From positions 1 through 6,847 of the forward strand of contig JAGTQO010000079.1 in assembly GCA_018396565.1 (NCBI GenBank): DNA of 6,847 nucleotides. The letters run 5' to 3'. A model generated the notes under the pieces. It did no database searches. It had not been told where the DNA came from and saw only the letters and a program-made list of their open reading frames with translations. Every line of letters begins with the position of its first letter. Position 1 is the stretch's first letter. The stretch comes from Candidatus Bathyarchaeota archaeon. Lineage in GTDB: Archaea; Thermoproteota; Bathyarchaeia; 40CM-2-53-6; RBG-13-38-9. Positions 1 to 5,012 of this stretch are shown here, piece by piece. The position numbers and the translations under genes were made by a program.

Positions 1-487
1 TGGTTAGAGGTTCATCAAGCATGTATATATTTGCATCTCGCACAAGGGCCCTAGCAATTGCAACTCTCTGTCTTTGTCCCCCACTCATTTCTTTAGGAAG
101 CTTATTTAAAACCTCGGTTATACCGAGCTTTTCAGCTATTGAGCGGGTCCTTTCATCTATTTCCGCCTTTTTCATTGTCGTAACTTTCAAGGGAGAAGCA
201 ATATTTTCGTAGGCAGTCCTATGAGGGTATAGTGCATAACTTTGAAATACAAAACCAACCTGTCTTTCCCTCGGGGGAAGCTTTGTCACGTCCTTGTCTC
301 CAAAAAAAATTCTACCTGCTTCTGGACGTTCTACACCAGCTACTATCCTGAAAAGGGTAGTTTTGCCAGCGCCCGGTGGCCCTAAGAAAACAGTAAGGGC
401 TTTATCTTTTATTTCCATGCTGATATTCTTTAATACTTCTTTTCCATTAAAAATTTTAGTTATGTTTTCGAGCCTTATTGTACTCAA
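1..487 (-). CDS. ABC transporter ATP-binding protein, MalK/UgpC type (partial, C-terminus off the left edge)
   Basis: ATPase subunit that hydrolyses ATP on the cytoplasmic face to drive an ABC importer, most likely for a sugar or glycerol-phosphate-like solute. The 162 visible residues hold Walker A (GPPGAGKTT, about 36-44), the Q-loop (FVFQSYALYPH, about 79-89), the signature (MSGGQRQRVAIARAL, about 134-148) and Walker B (IYMLDEP, about 154-160). The window ends there, so the H-loop and the C-terminal regulatory OB-fold typical of MalK cannot be checked. The order and wording of the motifs, including LPPRERQVGFVFQ, are typical of the CUT1 sugar-importer class. I chose the TTG at 487 because it gives the usual opening STIRLENITKIF and an in-frame TAA lies two codons upstream. 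The gene lies 119 bases downstream of the solute-binding protein gene on the same strand and very probably works with it. Family assignment is secure; the substrate is unknown. Confidence 0.95.
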   Translation of the reverse strand, partial: MSTIRLENITKIFNGKEVLKNISMEIKDKALTVFLGPPGAGKTTLFRIVAGVERPEAGRIFFGDKDVTKLPPRERQVGFVFQSYALYPHRTAYENIASPLKVTTMKKAEIDERTRSIAEKLGITEVLNKLPKEMSGGQRQRVAIARALVRDANIYMLDEPLT

Positions 488-520
488 ATTTTAGTCAACC
501 ATTACATCGTTGGTTCTATT

Positions 521-536
521 GATTTTATTTTTTTCC
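521..536 (-). promoter_or_regulatory. possible TATA/BRE element for the ABC ATPase gene
   Basis: On the minus strand this A-rich stretch reads GGAAAAAAATAAAATC, a purine-rich BRE-like start followed by a TATA-like core. A start site about 25 bases downstream would fall near 500, giving a short leader before the TTG at 487. The region is AT-rich throughout, so chance matches are likely. It may be a secondary promoter next to read-through from the binding-protein gene. Confidence 0.3.
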
Positions 537-580
537 TTATTAAACTATTTCATTCATGATAAACATTACATGCAAAATTG

Positions 581-598
581 TAAATAAAAATAAAAAAT
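581..598 (-). terminator. T-rich tract after the solute-binding protein gene
   Basis: The minus strand reads ATTTTTTATTTTTATTTA just downstream of the solute-binding protein stop codon. Archaeal RNA polymerase terminates at such T-runs without a hairpin, and no strong stem is visible here. Because the ATPase gene follows in the same direction, this may be a partial terminator that lets binding protein be made in excess over the transporter, as is common for ABC importers. Confidence 0.45.
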
Positions 599-606
599 GT
601 GGGTGT

Positions 607-2097
607 TTATGGCAATCCGATATCATATTGTTTGGCCAGGTTTTTAATTCTTGCTACTATCGCTTTCGCAGCCTCTTCTGCACTCGAATATTTTCCTAGT
701 ATATAGCCTCCTATCTCTATTGTTGGCGGAGCAGGGCGAAGCACACCAAGAGATGGTCGCCAAAGATCTATCGGCGGAAATCCCCCAACTAAGACTGTAT
801 CTTTCACGGCCCTCCACACGGGATTCGAAACATACGGCTCTGCATTTGCCATACTTAAGTACAGCGGACAGTCATACCAGCCGAATCCCCCGGTTGTCCC
901 AAACCATTCCATATAGTTTTCTTTTCTCAAGAAGAATTTTATAAATGTTTTAGCTACTTCTAACCTCTCTTTCGGCAGGCCAGCTGGAATCATCATGAAT
1001 CTCGGGTCGATTGCTCCCCGTGGTTTCACATTCTTTGAAGCGTTTCCGGGAAACGGTAGCGTAATGGTACTGTCTAGGAATGGTGCCTTCCTATCCTTGA
1101 GAACCGCATATATGCTCGCTATACCGTTAAATGTTGCCGCTACTTGCCCATTTATGAATTGGAGATTATTATCTACACCAGCATCCACTAGTGCTGACCT
1201 TATGTTTATTCCATCTTTGTACCATCTGGCATATGTCTCTACTACTTTTACAAGTGCCTGGAAATGCTCGGGCGTATCATCCAACTGTAGTTTAAGCGTA
1301 GCTGGGTCTACTGGGTTCACACCAGAAAATGACTGGAAGAGCATATAGATAGGGTATGTGCAGTCCGTAGATCCGGTCGCTGATGTTTGAGCACTTAGTG
1401 GCGCCAATATACCTAGGTCCTTTATGTTGCTTTTTATTTTATATAAAGCTTTGTCGTATCCTTCAAACTCCAAAAGTTCTTCTGTGTCTATACCCACCTT
1501 TTTTAGTATGTCTCCTCTCCAGAATATCGCCCCTACAACAACACCCGTGGGGACAGCGTAATAATGTCTCTCTCCTTTACTTCCCATCCAATAACAAACT
1601 TCTGGTAACCCCTTGATTATATCATTGCCATAATTGCTTTTAAGCCAGTCCATCAGGTCGTCTAAGGGTTCAAGGTATCCTCTAACAGACCAAACTGGAT
1701 TCATCGACCAAGCCGGACTTATCAGGTCTGGATAATTCTCCACAGCCTTTGACTCAAATATGTTGGTACACTTGGAGACAATGTCATCTCCTCCAAAATT
1801 TGATGTCTCAACTTTAATTCCAGTCTCTTTTGTAAATTTGGCATATATGTTTTCCCATTTAACTCGGTCAGTTTCAGATGCATATGACAGCTGCCACACT
1901 TTCAGAACCTTAGCTGGTGCTGGTGTGGGTGTTGTTGGCTTCGGTGTGGTTGGTGTTGGCGTGGGAGTGATTGGTGTAGGTGTTGGTTTAGGCTGGGTTG
2001 CATAGTATCCTGCTCCGGCAGCTGCTGCAACGACAACGACTCCGGCGCCAGCATACTTAATCCAGCCTCTCCTAGAAACCTTCTTCTCCTCAGACAA
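607..2097 (-). CDS. ABC transporter extracellular solute-binding protein, family 1 (Tat-type signal, Pro/Thr stalk)
   Basis: Binds a solute outside the cell and delivers it to an ABC importer; by family (extracellular solute-binding protein family 1) and the MalK-type ATPase next door, probably a sugar or oligosaccharide. The N-terminus has a twin-arginine motif (SRRGWIK, about 8-14) and then a hydrophobic Ala/Val/Gly helix. A Thr-Pro stalk follows (about 36-61), and the binding domain begins at about KVLKVWQLSYASETD. No lipobox Cys is seen, so the protein is probably held by an uncleaved helix or released. The stalk is a likely O-glycosylated spacer, as in other archaeal binding proteins. 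Four cysteines in the mature domain could form disulfides. The start is TTG at 2097, with AAAGGTG (2104-2110) six bases upstream. The in-frame GTG at 2106 overlaps that site, so it is less likely; it would add three residues. Length (496 aa) is usual for the family. Confidence 0.92.
   Translation of the reverse strand: MSEEKKVSRRGWIKYAGAGVVVVAAAAGAGYYATQPKPTPTPITPTPTPTTPKPTTPTPAPAKVLKVWQLSYASETDRVKWENIYAKFTKETGIKVETSNFGGDDIVSKCTNIFESKAVENYPDLISPAWSMNPVWSVRGYLEPLDDLMDWLKSNYGNDIIKGLPEVCYWMGSKGERHYYAVPTGVVVGAIFWRGDILKKVGIDTEELLEFEGYDKALYKIKSNIKDLGILAPLSAQTSATGSTDCTYPIYMLFQSFSGVNPVDPATLKLQLDDTPEHFQALVKVVETYARWYKDGINIRSALVDAGVDNNLQFINGQVAATFNGIASIYAVLKDRKAPFLDSTITLPFPGNASKNVKPRGAIDPRFMMIPAGLPKERLEVAKTFIKFFLRKENYMEWFGTTGGFGWYDCPLYLSMANAEPYVSNPVWRAVKDTVLVGGFPPIDLWRPSLGVLRPAPPTIEIGGYILGKYSSAEEAAKAIVARIKNLAKQYDIGLP
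1915..1992 (-). repeat. low-complexity Pro/Thr codon tract inside the solute-binding protein gene
   Basis: Repeating CCN-ACN codons encode the surface stalk of the binding protein (units such as TPTPTP and TPKPTTP). On the plus strand the same DNA appears as a GGTGTTGGT-like run. Such tracts can change length by slippage, so the stalk length may vary between strains. It is coding sequence, not an independent element. Confidence 0.8.
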
Positions 2098-2138
2098 TAT
2101 TAACACCTTTCTTTACGTAAGTTTGTGCAAATTATGCG

Positions 2139-2147
2139 CTTATAAAG
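2139..2147 (-). promoter_or_regulatory. TATA box of the solute-binding protein gene
   Basis: Minus-strand CTTTATAAG preceded by GATAAG, which is acceptable as a BRE. A start site about 25 bases downstream falls near 2118, giving a leader of about 20 bases that carries the AAAGGTG ribosome-binding site before the TTG at 2097. The 11-mer AAGCTTTATAA containing this box recurs exactly in the promoter of the membrane transporter at 5020-5030. Confidence 0.65.
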
Positions 2148-2169
2148 CTTATCATGTCTATTAGGAAGG

Positions 2170-2262
2170 CTAATCGTAGGCTGAGTATGTTATAAGATAT
2201 GGATGAACCTTGATGCCTAGGGTTTGCAATAGATAGGTTGAATCCAGAAGAACTTTAACCAT
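2170..2262 (-). pseudogene. truncated PIN-domain toxin (VapC-like) stub
   Basis: A 30-codon frame whose ATG at 2262 overlaps the last 8 bases of the AbrB-type antitoxin gene, the usual coupling of an antitoxin-PIN pair. It opens MVKVLLDSTYLLQTLGIKV, matching the first strand and helix of archaeal PIN ribonucleases (pattern V-L-L-D-[ST]-T/S-Y-L-L-x-x-x-G-I-x-V) and including the first catalytic Asp at residue 7. A full PIN toxin has roughly 130-150 residues with three or four acidic catalytic positions. Here the frame leaves the family pattern after residue 19 and stops at residue 31, and the next clear sequence is the promoter of the binding-protein gene. I read this as a toxin gene cut by a deletion or rearrangement near 2200. 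I saw no continuation in the other minus-strand frames. The family call rests on pattern recall over 19 residues. Confidence 0.65.
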
Positions 2263-2485
2263 GAAGCTCCTGCTCTCTCTTAGACTCCTCAAACTCTTCG
2301 ATACTGGTTCTAGCCCACTTCTTTACGTTCAAAGCCGATTCCAATGGGTCCATAATAGATTCAACTATTAGTCTGCCTCCATCAATCTCATATTTTACGG
2401 TTGCCCTCTCTCTTAACCCTAGACTCTCAAGTAGGCTTTTAGGAGGTAGAGTGCAAACTTCTTTGGAACCTTCCCCCTTGACCAT
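2255..2485 (-). CDS. AbrB/MazE/SpoVT-type antitoxin (VapB-like)
   Basis: Small DNA-binding protein (76 aa) expected to repress its own promoter and to neutralise a PIN-domain RNase. The N-terminal half has the swapped-hairpin pattern: a strand into LPPKSLLESLGLRE (about 13-26), then VKYEIDGGRLIVESI (about 30-44), where the Gly-Gly turn and the following strand are typical. The charged C-terminal tail (about 46-76, DPLESALNVKKWARTSIEEFEE and beyond) is the sort of segment that wraps the toxin. The ATG at 2485 follows an in-frame TGA directly, so it is the earliest start; GGTGA lies about nine bases upstream. The next gene is only a PIN stub, so this antitoxin appears to be orphaned in place. 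It could still act as a repressor or counter a PIN protein encoded elsewhere. The ordinary VTIPKEVR-type wording is replaced by VCTLPPKSL, which fits a divergent archaeal subgroup. Confidence 0.8.
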   Translation of the reverse strand: MVKGEGSKEVCTLPPKSLLESLGLRERATVKYEIDGGRLIVESIMDPLESALNVKKWARTSIEEFEESKREQELHG

Positions 2486-2721
2486 TCAGGCTTTTCACCA
2501 GCATAAGGGAATTCAGTCGGTTGTAAAAGGTTTCATCTGGTCAATTTTCCGAAACCGGCTTTGCATGAATTACCGGGCTAAATTTGTCCAGATACATTCC
2601 TTACTCTTCCGATACATCTCTAATATTCATAATCTAGAAATCTTTCCGGGATCTCCTGGCTTTCTAAAATTTGAGGAATACCAAGCAAAATGAAAGCCTA
2701 TCGGGACTTCTTATTCACATG

Positions 2722-2730
2722 TTAAATATA
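2722..2730 (+). promoter_or_regulatory. possible TATA box of the 136-residue unknown gene
   Basis: TTAAATATA lies so that a start site about 25 bases downstream would fall near 2751, about 10 bases before the ATG at 2761. There is no clear Shine-Dalgarno sequence before that ATG (preceding bases TTTTGTTTCGGCT), which suits a short-leader or leaderless transcript. Confidence 0.45.
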
Positions 2731-2760
2731 TGTTCATGCTATACCTATTTTGTTTCGGCT

Positions 2761-3171
2761 ATGTCTGATGTAACTGGAAAAGTTGAGTCTATACTGAAGT
2801 TTGGAAATGGGTCTGAGCTAGGTAGGATGAAGGCTGATATTCTGAGGGTTCTCACCGTTTATAGAGGAGTGTCGTGGAGGAGCGAACTCTTCATTGATCT
2901 GAGGAAGCTGCTCGACTTTCTAGGTCGACCATACACCGTGAAGGCCAATGTTCTGGACGAGGCCCTCAACTCCCTCAAATCAGATGGGATAATTACCATT
3001 GAAGATAGAACCAGGGGCATCATGATGCAGGAGGGCACATATGTGGACCAGTTGATCCATCTAAATGACTATGTGAAGATTAGAAATATTCTCTACAAGG
3101 ATCCTATATTCAACAGTTACATGTATAGTAGATATAAGATGGTTGAAGATGCTCTCTCAAGGCAGAGTTGA
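2761..3171 (+). CDS. unrecognised small protein, winged-helix-like
   Basis: A 136-residue soluble, charged protein that I do not recognise. Residues about 24-90 look like a winged-helix DNA-binding fold. A helix at ADILRVLTVYRGVSW is followed by a helical pair, then VLDEALNSLKSDGIITIEDR (about 64-83), which resembles a recognition helix running into a two-stranded wing. The C-terminal 45 residues are rich in Tyr, Arg and Lys (YMYSRYKMVEDAL near the end) and could be a partner or dimer helix. There is no signal peptide, membrane segment or cysteine. The frame stays open upstream to 2671, but those codons encode an unlikely Cys/Tyr-rich leader. The ATG at 2761 also fits the TATA position, so I start there. 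It stands alone on the plus strand between two minus-strand toxin-antitoxin modules. A regulator role is inference from the fold guess only. Confidence 0.7.
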   Translation: MSDVTGKVESILKFGNGSELGRMKADILRVLTVYRGVSWRSELFIDLRKLLDFLGRPYTVKANVLDEALNSLKSDGIITIEDRTRGIMMQEGTYVDQLIHLNDYVKIRNILYKDPIFNSYMYSRYKMVEDALSRQS

Positions 3172-3286
3172 CATGTGAGGCAGCCTAGTCCACACATATC
3201 TCTTGGAAGACTCATCTTACCCCTGAACACTCCCGAACACAGAGGTCGCCTTACAATCATATAAAGCCAGGAATCATCTGAACCCT

Positions 3287-3391
3287 CTAACGTCCAGCAG
3301 CATCTGTCAGGGTGAGAATTGGAATAAATCTCTCGACGTATCTGCTTATATCGCCTCTACACATCCACTTGCCTATTCTTTCAAAGATCAT
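3287..3391 (-). CDS. possible 34-residue ORF directly after the nucleotidyltransferase stop
   Basis: An ATG immediately follows the TAG of the nucleotidyltransferase gene and opens a 34-residue frame (MIFERIGKWMCRGDISRYVE at the start, ending DAAGR). No family is recognised and there is no well-spaced ribosome-binding site, though translation could couple from the upstream stop. Its makeup is protein-like (alternating charged and hydrophobic positions), so it could be a remnant of another gene. The rest of the 3172-3286 stretch shows no gene, promoter or structured RNA that I can support. Confidence 0.2.
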   Translation of the reverse strand: MIFERIGKWMCRGDISRYVERFIPILTLTDAAGR

Positions 3392-3655
3392 CTAGAGAAT
3401 TCTAACTCCCTCTTCTTCAACAATCTTCATCCATTTCGAATCTTTATAGAGTTTAAGATCGTTTTTGGGTATGATGTGCAATTCAACCCTAGGCAGTTTG
3501 ATGTTTTTCATCAATACCTTGTAGACCTCATCCTCCTCACCCTTCTCATCATCAAATACCACTAGAAGATCTATGTCGCTTGCCACAGTATACCTCTCTT
3601 CAGCGTAAGATCCGAAAAGGATAACCTTCTCCAGTGACAGTCGTTTCCGGAGCAT
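3392..3655 (-). CDS. MNT-type minimal nucleotidyltransferase (antitoxin of the HEPN-MNT pair)
   Basis: Minimal nucleotidyltransferase of the polymerase-beta superfamily. In HEPN-MNT modules the family neutralises the HEPN RNase, in studied cases by adding AMP to it. The signature GSYAEERYTVASDIDLLVV (about 15-33) fits the GS-x10-D-x-D pattern exactly, with D27 and D29 as metal ligands; E58 in VELHII is the likely third carboxylate. At 87 aa it is somewhat short at the N-terminus. The frame upstream of the ATG reads on as EVGRCVR, which resembles the usual N-terminal helix, but no start codon lies between an in-frame TAG and the ATG at 3655. The strong AGGAGGT at 3672-3678 is 16 bases from this ATG, yet ideally spaced for an out-of-frame ATG-TGT-TAG at 3657-3665. 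The gene lies 40 bases after the HEPN gene and is probably co-transcribed with it. Family call is firm; the true start is uncertain. Confidence 0.85.
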   Translation of the reverse strand: MLRKRLSLEKVILFGSYAEERYTVASDIDLLVVFDDEKGEEDEVYKVLMKNIKLPRVELHIIPKNDLKLYKDSKWMKIVEEEGVRIL

Positions 3656-3656
3656 T

Positions 3657-3678
3657 CTAACACATCTACCGACCTCCT
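3657..3678 (-). promoter_or_regulatory. strong Shine-Dalgarno feeding an ATG-TGT-TAG minimal frame before the MNT gene
   Basis: AGGAGGT (3672-3678) is followed after six bases by ATG TGT TAG (3665 to 3657), and the MNT ATG comes one base after that stop, in another frame. Ribosomes loaded here would start, stop after two codons and have to restart. Removing one T from TGTTAG would join this ATG to the MNT frame. It is either a one-base insertion that damages the antitoxin start, a sequencing or assembly error, or a start-stop attenuator. Confidence 0.45.
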
Positions 3679-3695
3679 AAACAACTTTCTCCCTG

Positions 3696-4091
3696 CTAAA
3701 TTTTGGAAAGAACACTTTCACAGAACCTGAATATTCTTTCGGCATATTCAATTAGACGTTCAGCCTCCTTCTTCGTATATCTTCTTCTCGGTGAGGACGA
3801 GGGGTGAACGTTTGGATACCATGTGGGAATATAGGCTTTATCTAACTCTAAAGCATAATCTAGAAGGTCTCTCTCAATGTCGATTCTACTCTCTAGATTT
3901 GAGAGTAGGTCGAAGACGGAGTGACCCCAAGCTTCGGCGCCAATCTTTTGAAATACAGCCTTCACAGCCTTCTCCGCAGACTGTTGTGCCGAAAAACAAG
4001 CCCATTCATAGAATCCTGACCTCAAATCGTTTCTGGCATTATCCAAATCACCTTGAGATTGATCAAGCCAATCTCGACTTCTCTCTACCAT
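3696..4091 (-). CDS. HEPN-domain protein (toxin of the HEPN-MNT pair), catalytic-motif Arg apparently replaced
   Basis: HEPN-domain protein of 131 aa, a four-helix bundle that in active members is a metal-independent RNase. Visible hallmarks are DWLDQSQGDLDNARNDLRSG (7-26), then the conserved FYEWACFSAQQSAEKAVKAV helix (27-46), HSVFDLL (57-63), LDKAYIPTWYPNVHP (83-97) and a final helix with KKEAERLIEYAERIF. Relatives usually read PT-R-Y-P in the last loop, and that Arg with a following His forms the Rx4-6H active motif. Here residue 91 is Trp (TGG at 3819-3821), with His at 96, so the motif reads W-x4-H. TGG differs from CGG by one transition, so the toxin may be inactive. ATG at 4091 is chosen over the TTG at 4100 because MVERSRDWL is the usual family opening and the TATA box would place transcription start between about 4097 and 4100. 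The MNT partner follows 40 bases downstream. Confidence 0.88.
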   Translation of the reverse strand: MVERSRDWLDQSQGDLDNARNDLRSGFYEWACFSAQQSAEKAVKAVFQKIGAEAWGHSVFDLLSNLESRIDIERDLLDYALELDKAYIPTWYPNVHPSSSPRRRYTKKEAERLIEYAERIFRFCESVLSKI

Positions 4092-4120
4092 AAGTATCAA
4101 TAGATAATTCAGCCTGTAAA

Positions 4121-4128
4121 TTATATAA
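4121..4128 (-). promoter_or_regulatory. TATA box of the HEPN-MNT operon
   Basis: TTATATAA on the minus strand, within GTTTATATAATTTAC. A start site about 25 bases downstream falls near 4098, giving a leader of only a few bases before the ATG at 4091. The promoter faces away from that of the racemase-family gene; the two boxes are about 50 bases apart in a shared divergent region. Confidence 0.6.
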
Positions 4129-4172
4129 ACATAGTAGACATTGTTCGCTATATCTCCAAGCTCATAGCTTAA

Positions 4173-4191
4173 CTATATATAGACAGTCTAT
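4173..4191 (+). promoter_or_regulatory. TATA box merged with a palindrome, possible operator of the racemase-family gene
   Basis: CTATATATA (4173-4181) is a good TATA box facing right. It runs into a perfect inverted repeat ATAGAC-A-GTCTAT (4179-4191, six-base arms around one base). A protein on the palindrome would block TBP or polymerase access. The predicted start near 4205 leaves a leader of about 110 bases before the ATG at 4315, long for this window. The HEPN promoter is only about 50 bases away, so the site could affect both directions. The arms are short, so chance is possible. Confidence 0.4.
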
Positions 4192-4314
4192 CCAGATTGA
4201 ATGATACTATGTTGGGCGGCTCTCATTTAACTATTGAAAATATAGGTGAAGAGAGTATGAGTGGACGAAATTGTAATATAGATAGTGTATTTTGATTGGT
4301 ATCGTGGTGACTAT

Positions 4315-4974
4315 ATGTCTAGGATTCTAGGTATGATACATACTGTCTTCTCAATTGTTGAACCCATAAACAGGCTTGTCTTGGAAATTATGCCTGGGGT
4401 TGATAGGATAAATATTGTGGACGACTATATTGTTAAGCTCATCGAGGCCAGGGGCGGGATCACCCCCGAGATATCTAGGATAGTAGCGAGCCATATTTTG
4501 GCTGTTGAGGGTGAGGGAGCTGACGCAATACTAGTGACATGCTCATCCATATCTCCATGTGTAGATTACGCTAGACCATTGGTCTCCGTTCCAGTTTTGA
4601 AGATAGATGATCCCATGACCGATATGGCTGTCCAGATGGGCGATAGAATAGGGGTTTTAGCCACAGCCCCAACCACTGTTAAGCCTACGAGCGAACTCTT
4701 ATTGAAGAAGGCTGGACAGATGGGTAAGAAGATCACCATTGAAGTTGAGCTTAAGGAAGATGCCCTCGAGGCCTTGACTGTGGGAGACAAAGAATCTCAT
4801 GACAGGATCCTTCTTGACAGTATAACCAGCCTCTCAGGCAAAGTTGACGTGATCGTTCTCGCCCAAGCGTCTATGGCTCACCTAGAATCGAAGGTTGATG
4901 AAAATACGCGTCAAAAGGTCCTGACGAGCCCTAGATCAGGCGTTGAACAGGCTAAGAAGATTCTTGGGTTATAG
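4315..4974 (+). CDS. Asp/Glu/hydantoin racemase-superfamily protein with a single catalytic Cys
   Basis: Cytosolic enzyme of the aspartate/glutamate/hydantoin racemase superfamily, which moves protons at a carbon next to a carboxylate or carbonyl; some members are isomerases or decarboxylases. Residues 1-20 (MSRILGMIHTVFSIVEPINR) are the typical first strand and loop. AILVTCSSISPCVD (71-84) holds the first catalytic Cys at 76, and RIGVLATAPTTVKPT (111-125) begins the second lobe. The second catalytic Cys should sit in a VLGCTGM-like motif, but here it reads VIVLAQASMAHLE (179-191) with Gln at 184. A two-base racemase is therefore unlikely; a one-Cys lyase or isomerase, or a product with fixed stereochemistry, is more plausible. 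An LAQASM-type variant is, from memory, known in a subgroup, so this is probably not damage. The ATG at 4315 is preceded by GGTGA four bases away; an in-frame GTG at 4285 would add ten residues and lacks such a site. The 219-aa length is normal. Confidence 0.85.
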   Translation: MSRILGMIHTVFSIVEPINRLVLEIMPGVDRINIVDDYIVKLIEARGGITPEISRIVASHILAVEGEGADAILVTCSSISPCVDYARPLVSVPVLKIDDPMTDMAVQMGDRIGVLATAPTTVKPTSELLLKKAGQMGKKITIEVELKEDALEALTVGDKESHDRILLDSITSLSGKVDVIVLAQASMAHLESKVDENTRQKVLTSPRSGVEQAKKILGL

Positions 4975-5012
4975 AATCGTATCCATTCAATCTCTAAGGG
5001 ATCCTATATATA

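Noticed and set aside
651..2005. Several plus-strand frames opposite the solute-binding protein gene, including a Gly/Val-rich one
   Set aside because: They are antisense readings. The Gly/Val repeats near 1915-1992 are just the reverse complement of the Thr-Pro stalk codons.
2451..2693. 80-residue plus-strand frame between the antitoxin and the unknown gene
   Set aside because: It begins inside the antitoxin gene on the opposite strand, has no domain and no ribosome-binding site. I see nothing certain in the 2486-2721 spacer beyond weak promoter-like AT stretches.
2671..2760. N-terminal extension of the 136-residue unknown protein
   Set aside because: The 30 extra residues are Cys/Tyr-rich and unlike the rest. 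The TATA-like box at 2722-2730 would lie inside them, and the ATG at 2761 fits it better.
3221..3242. Short repeat GAACACTCCCGAACAC as a possible repeat array or site
   Set aside because: Only two six-base copies, with no further units, no symmetry and no promoter next to them; chance is sufficient.
4285..4314. GTG start ten codons upstream for the racemase-family gene
   Set aside because: The ATG at 4315 has a well-spaced GGTGA, and the family normally begins at the ILGxIHT strand.
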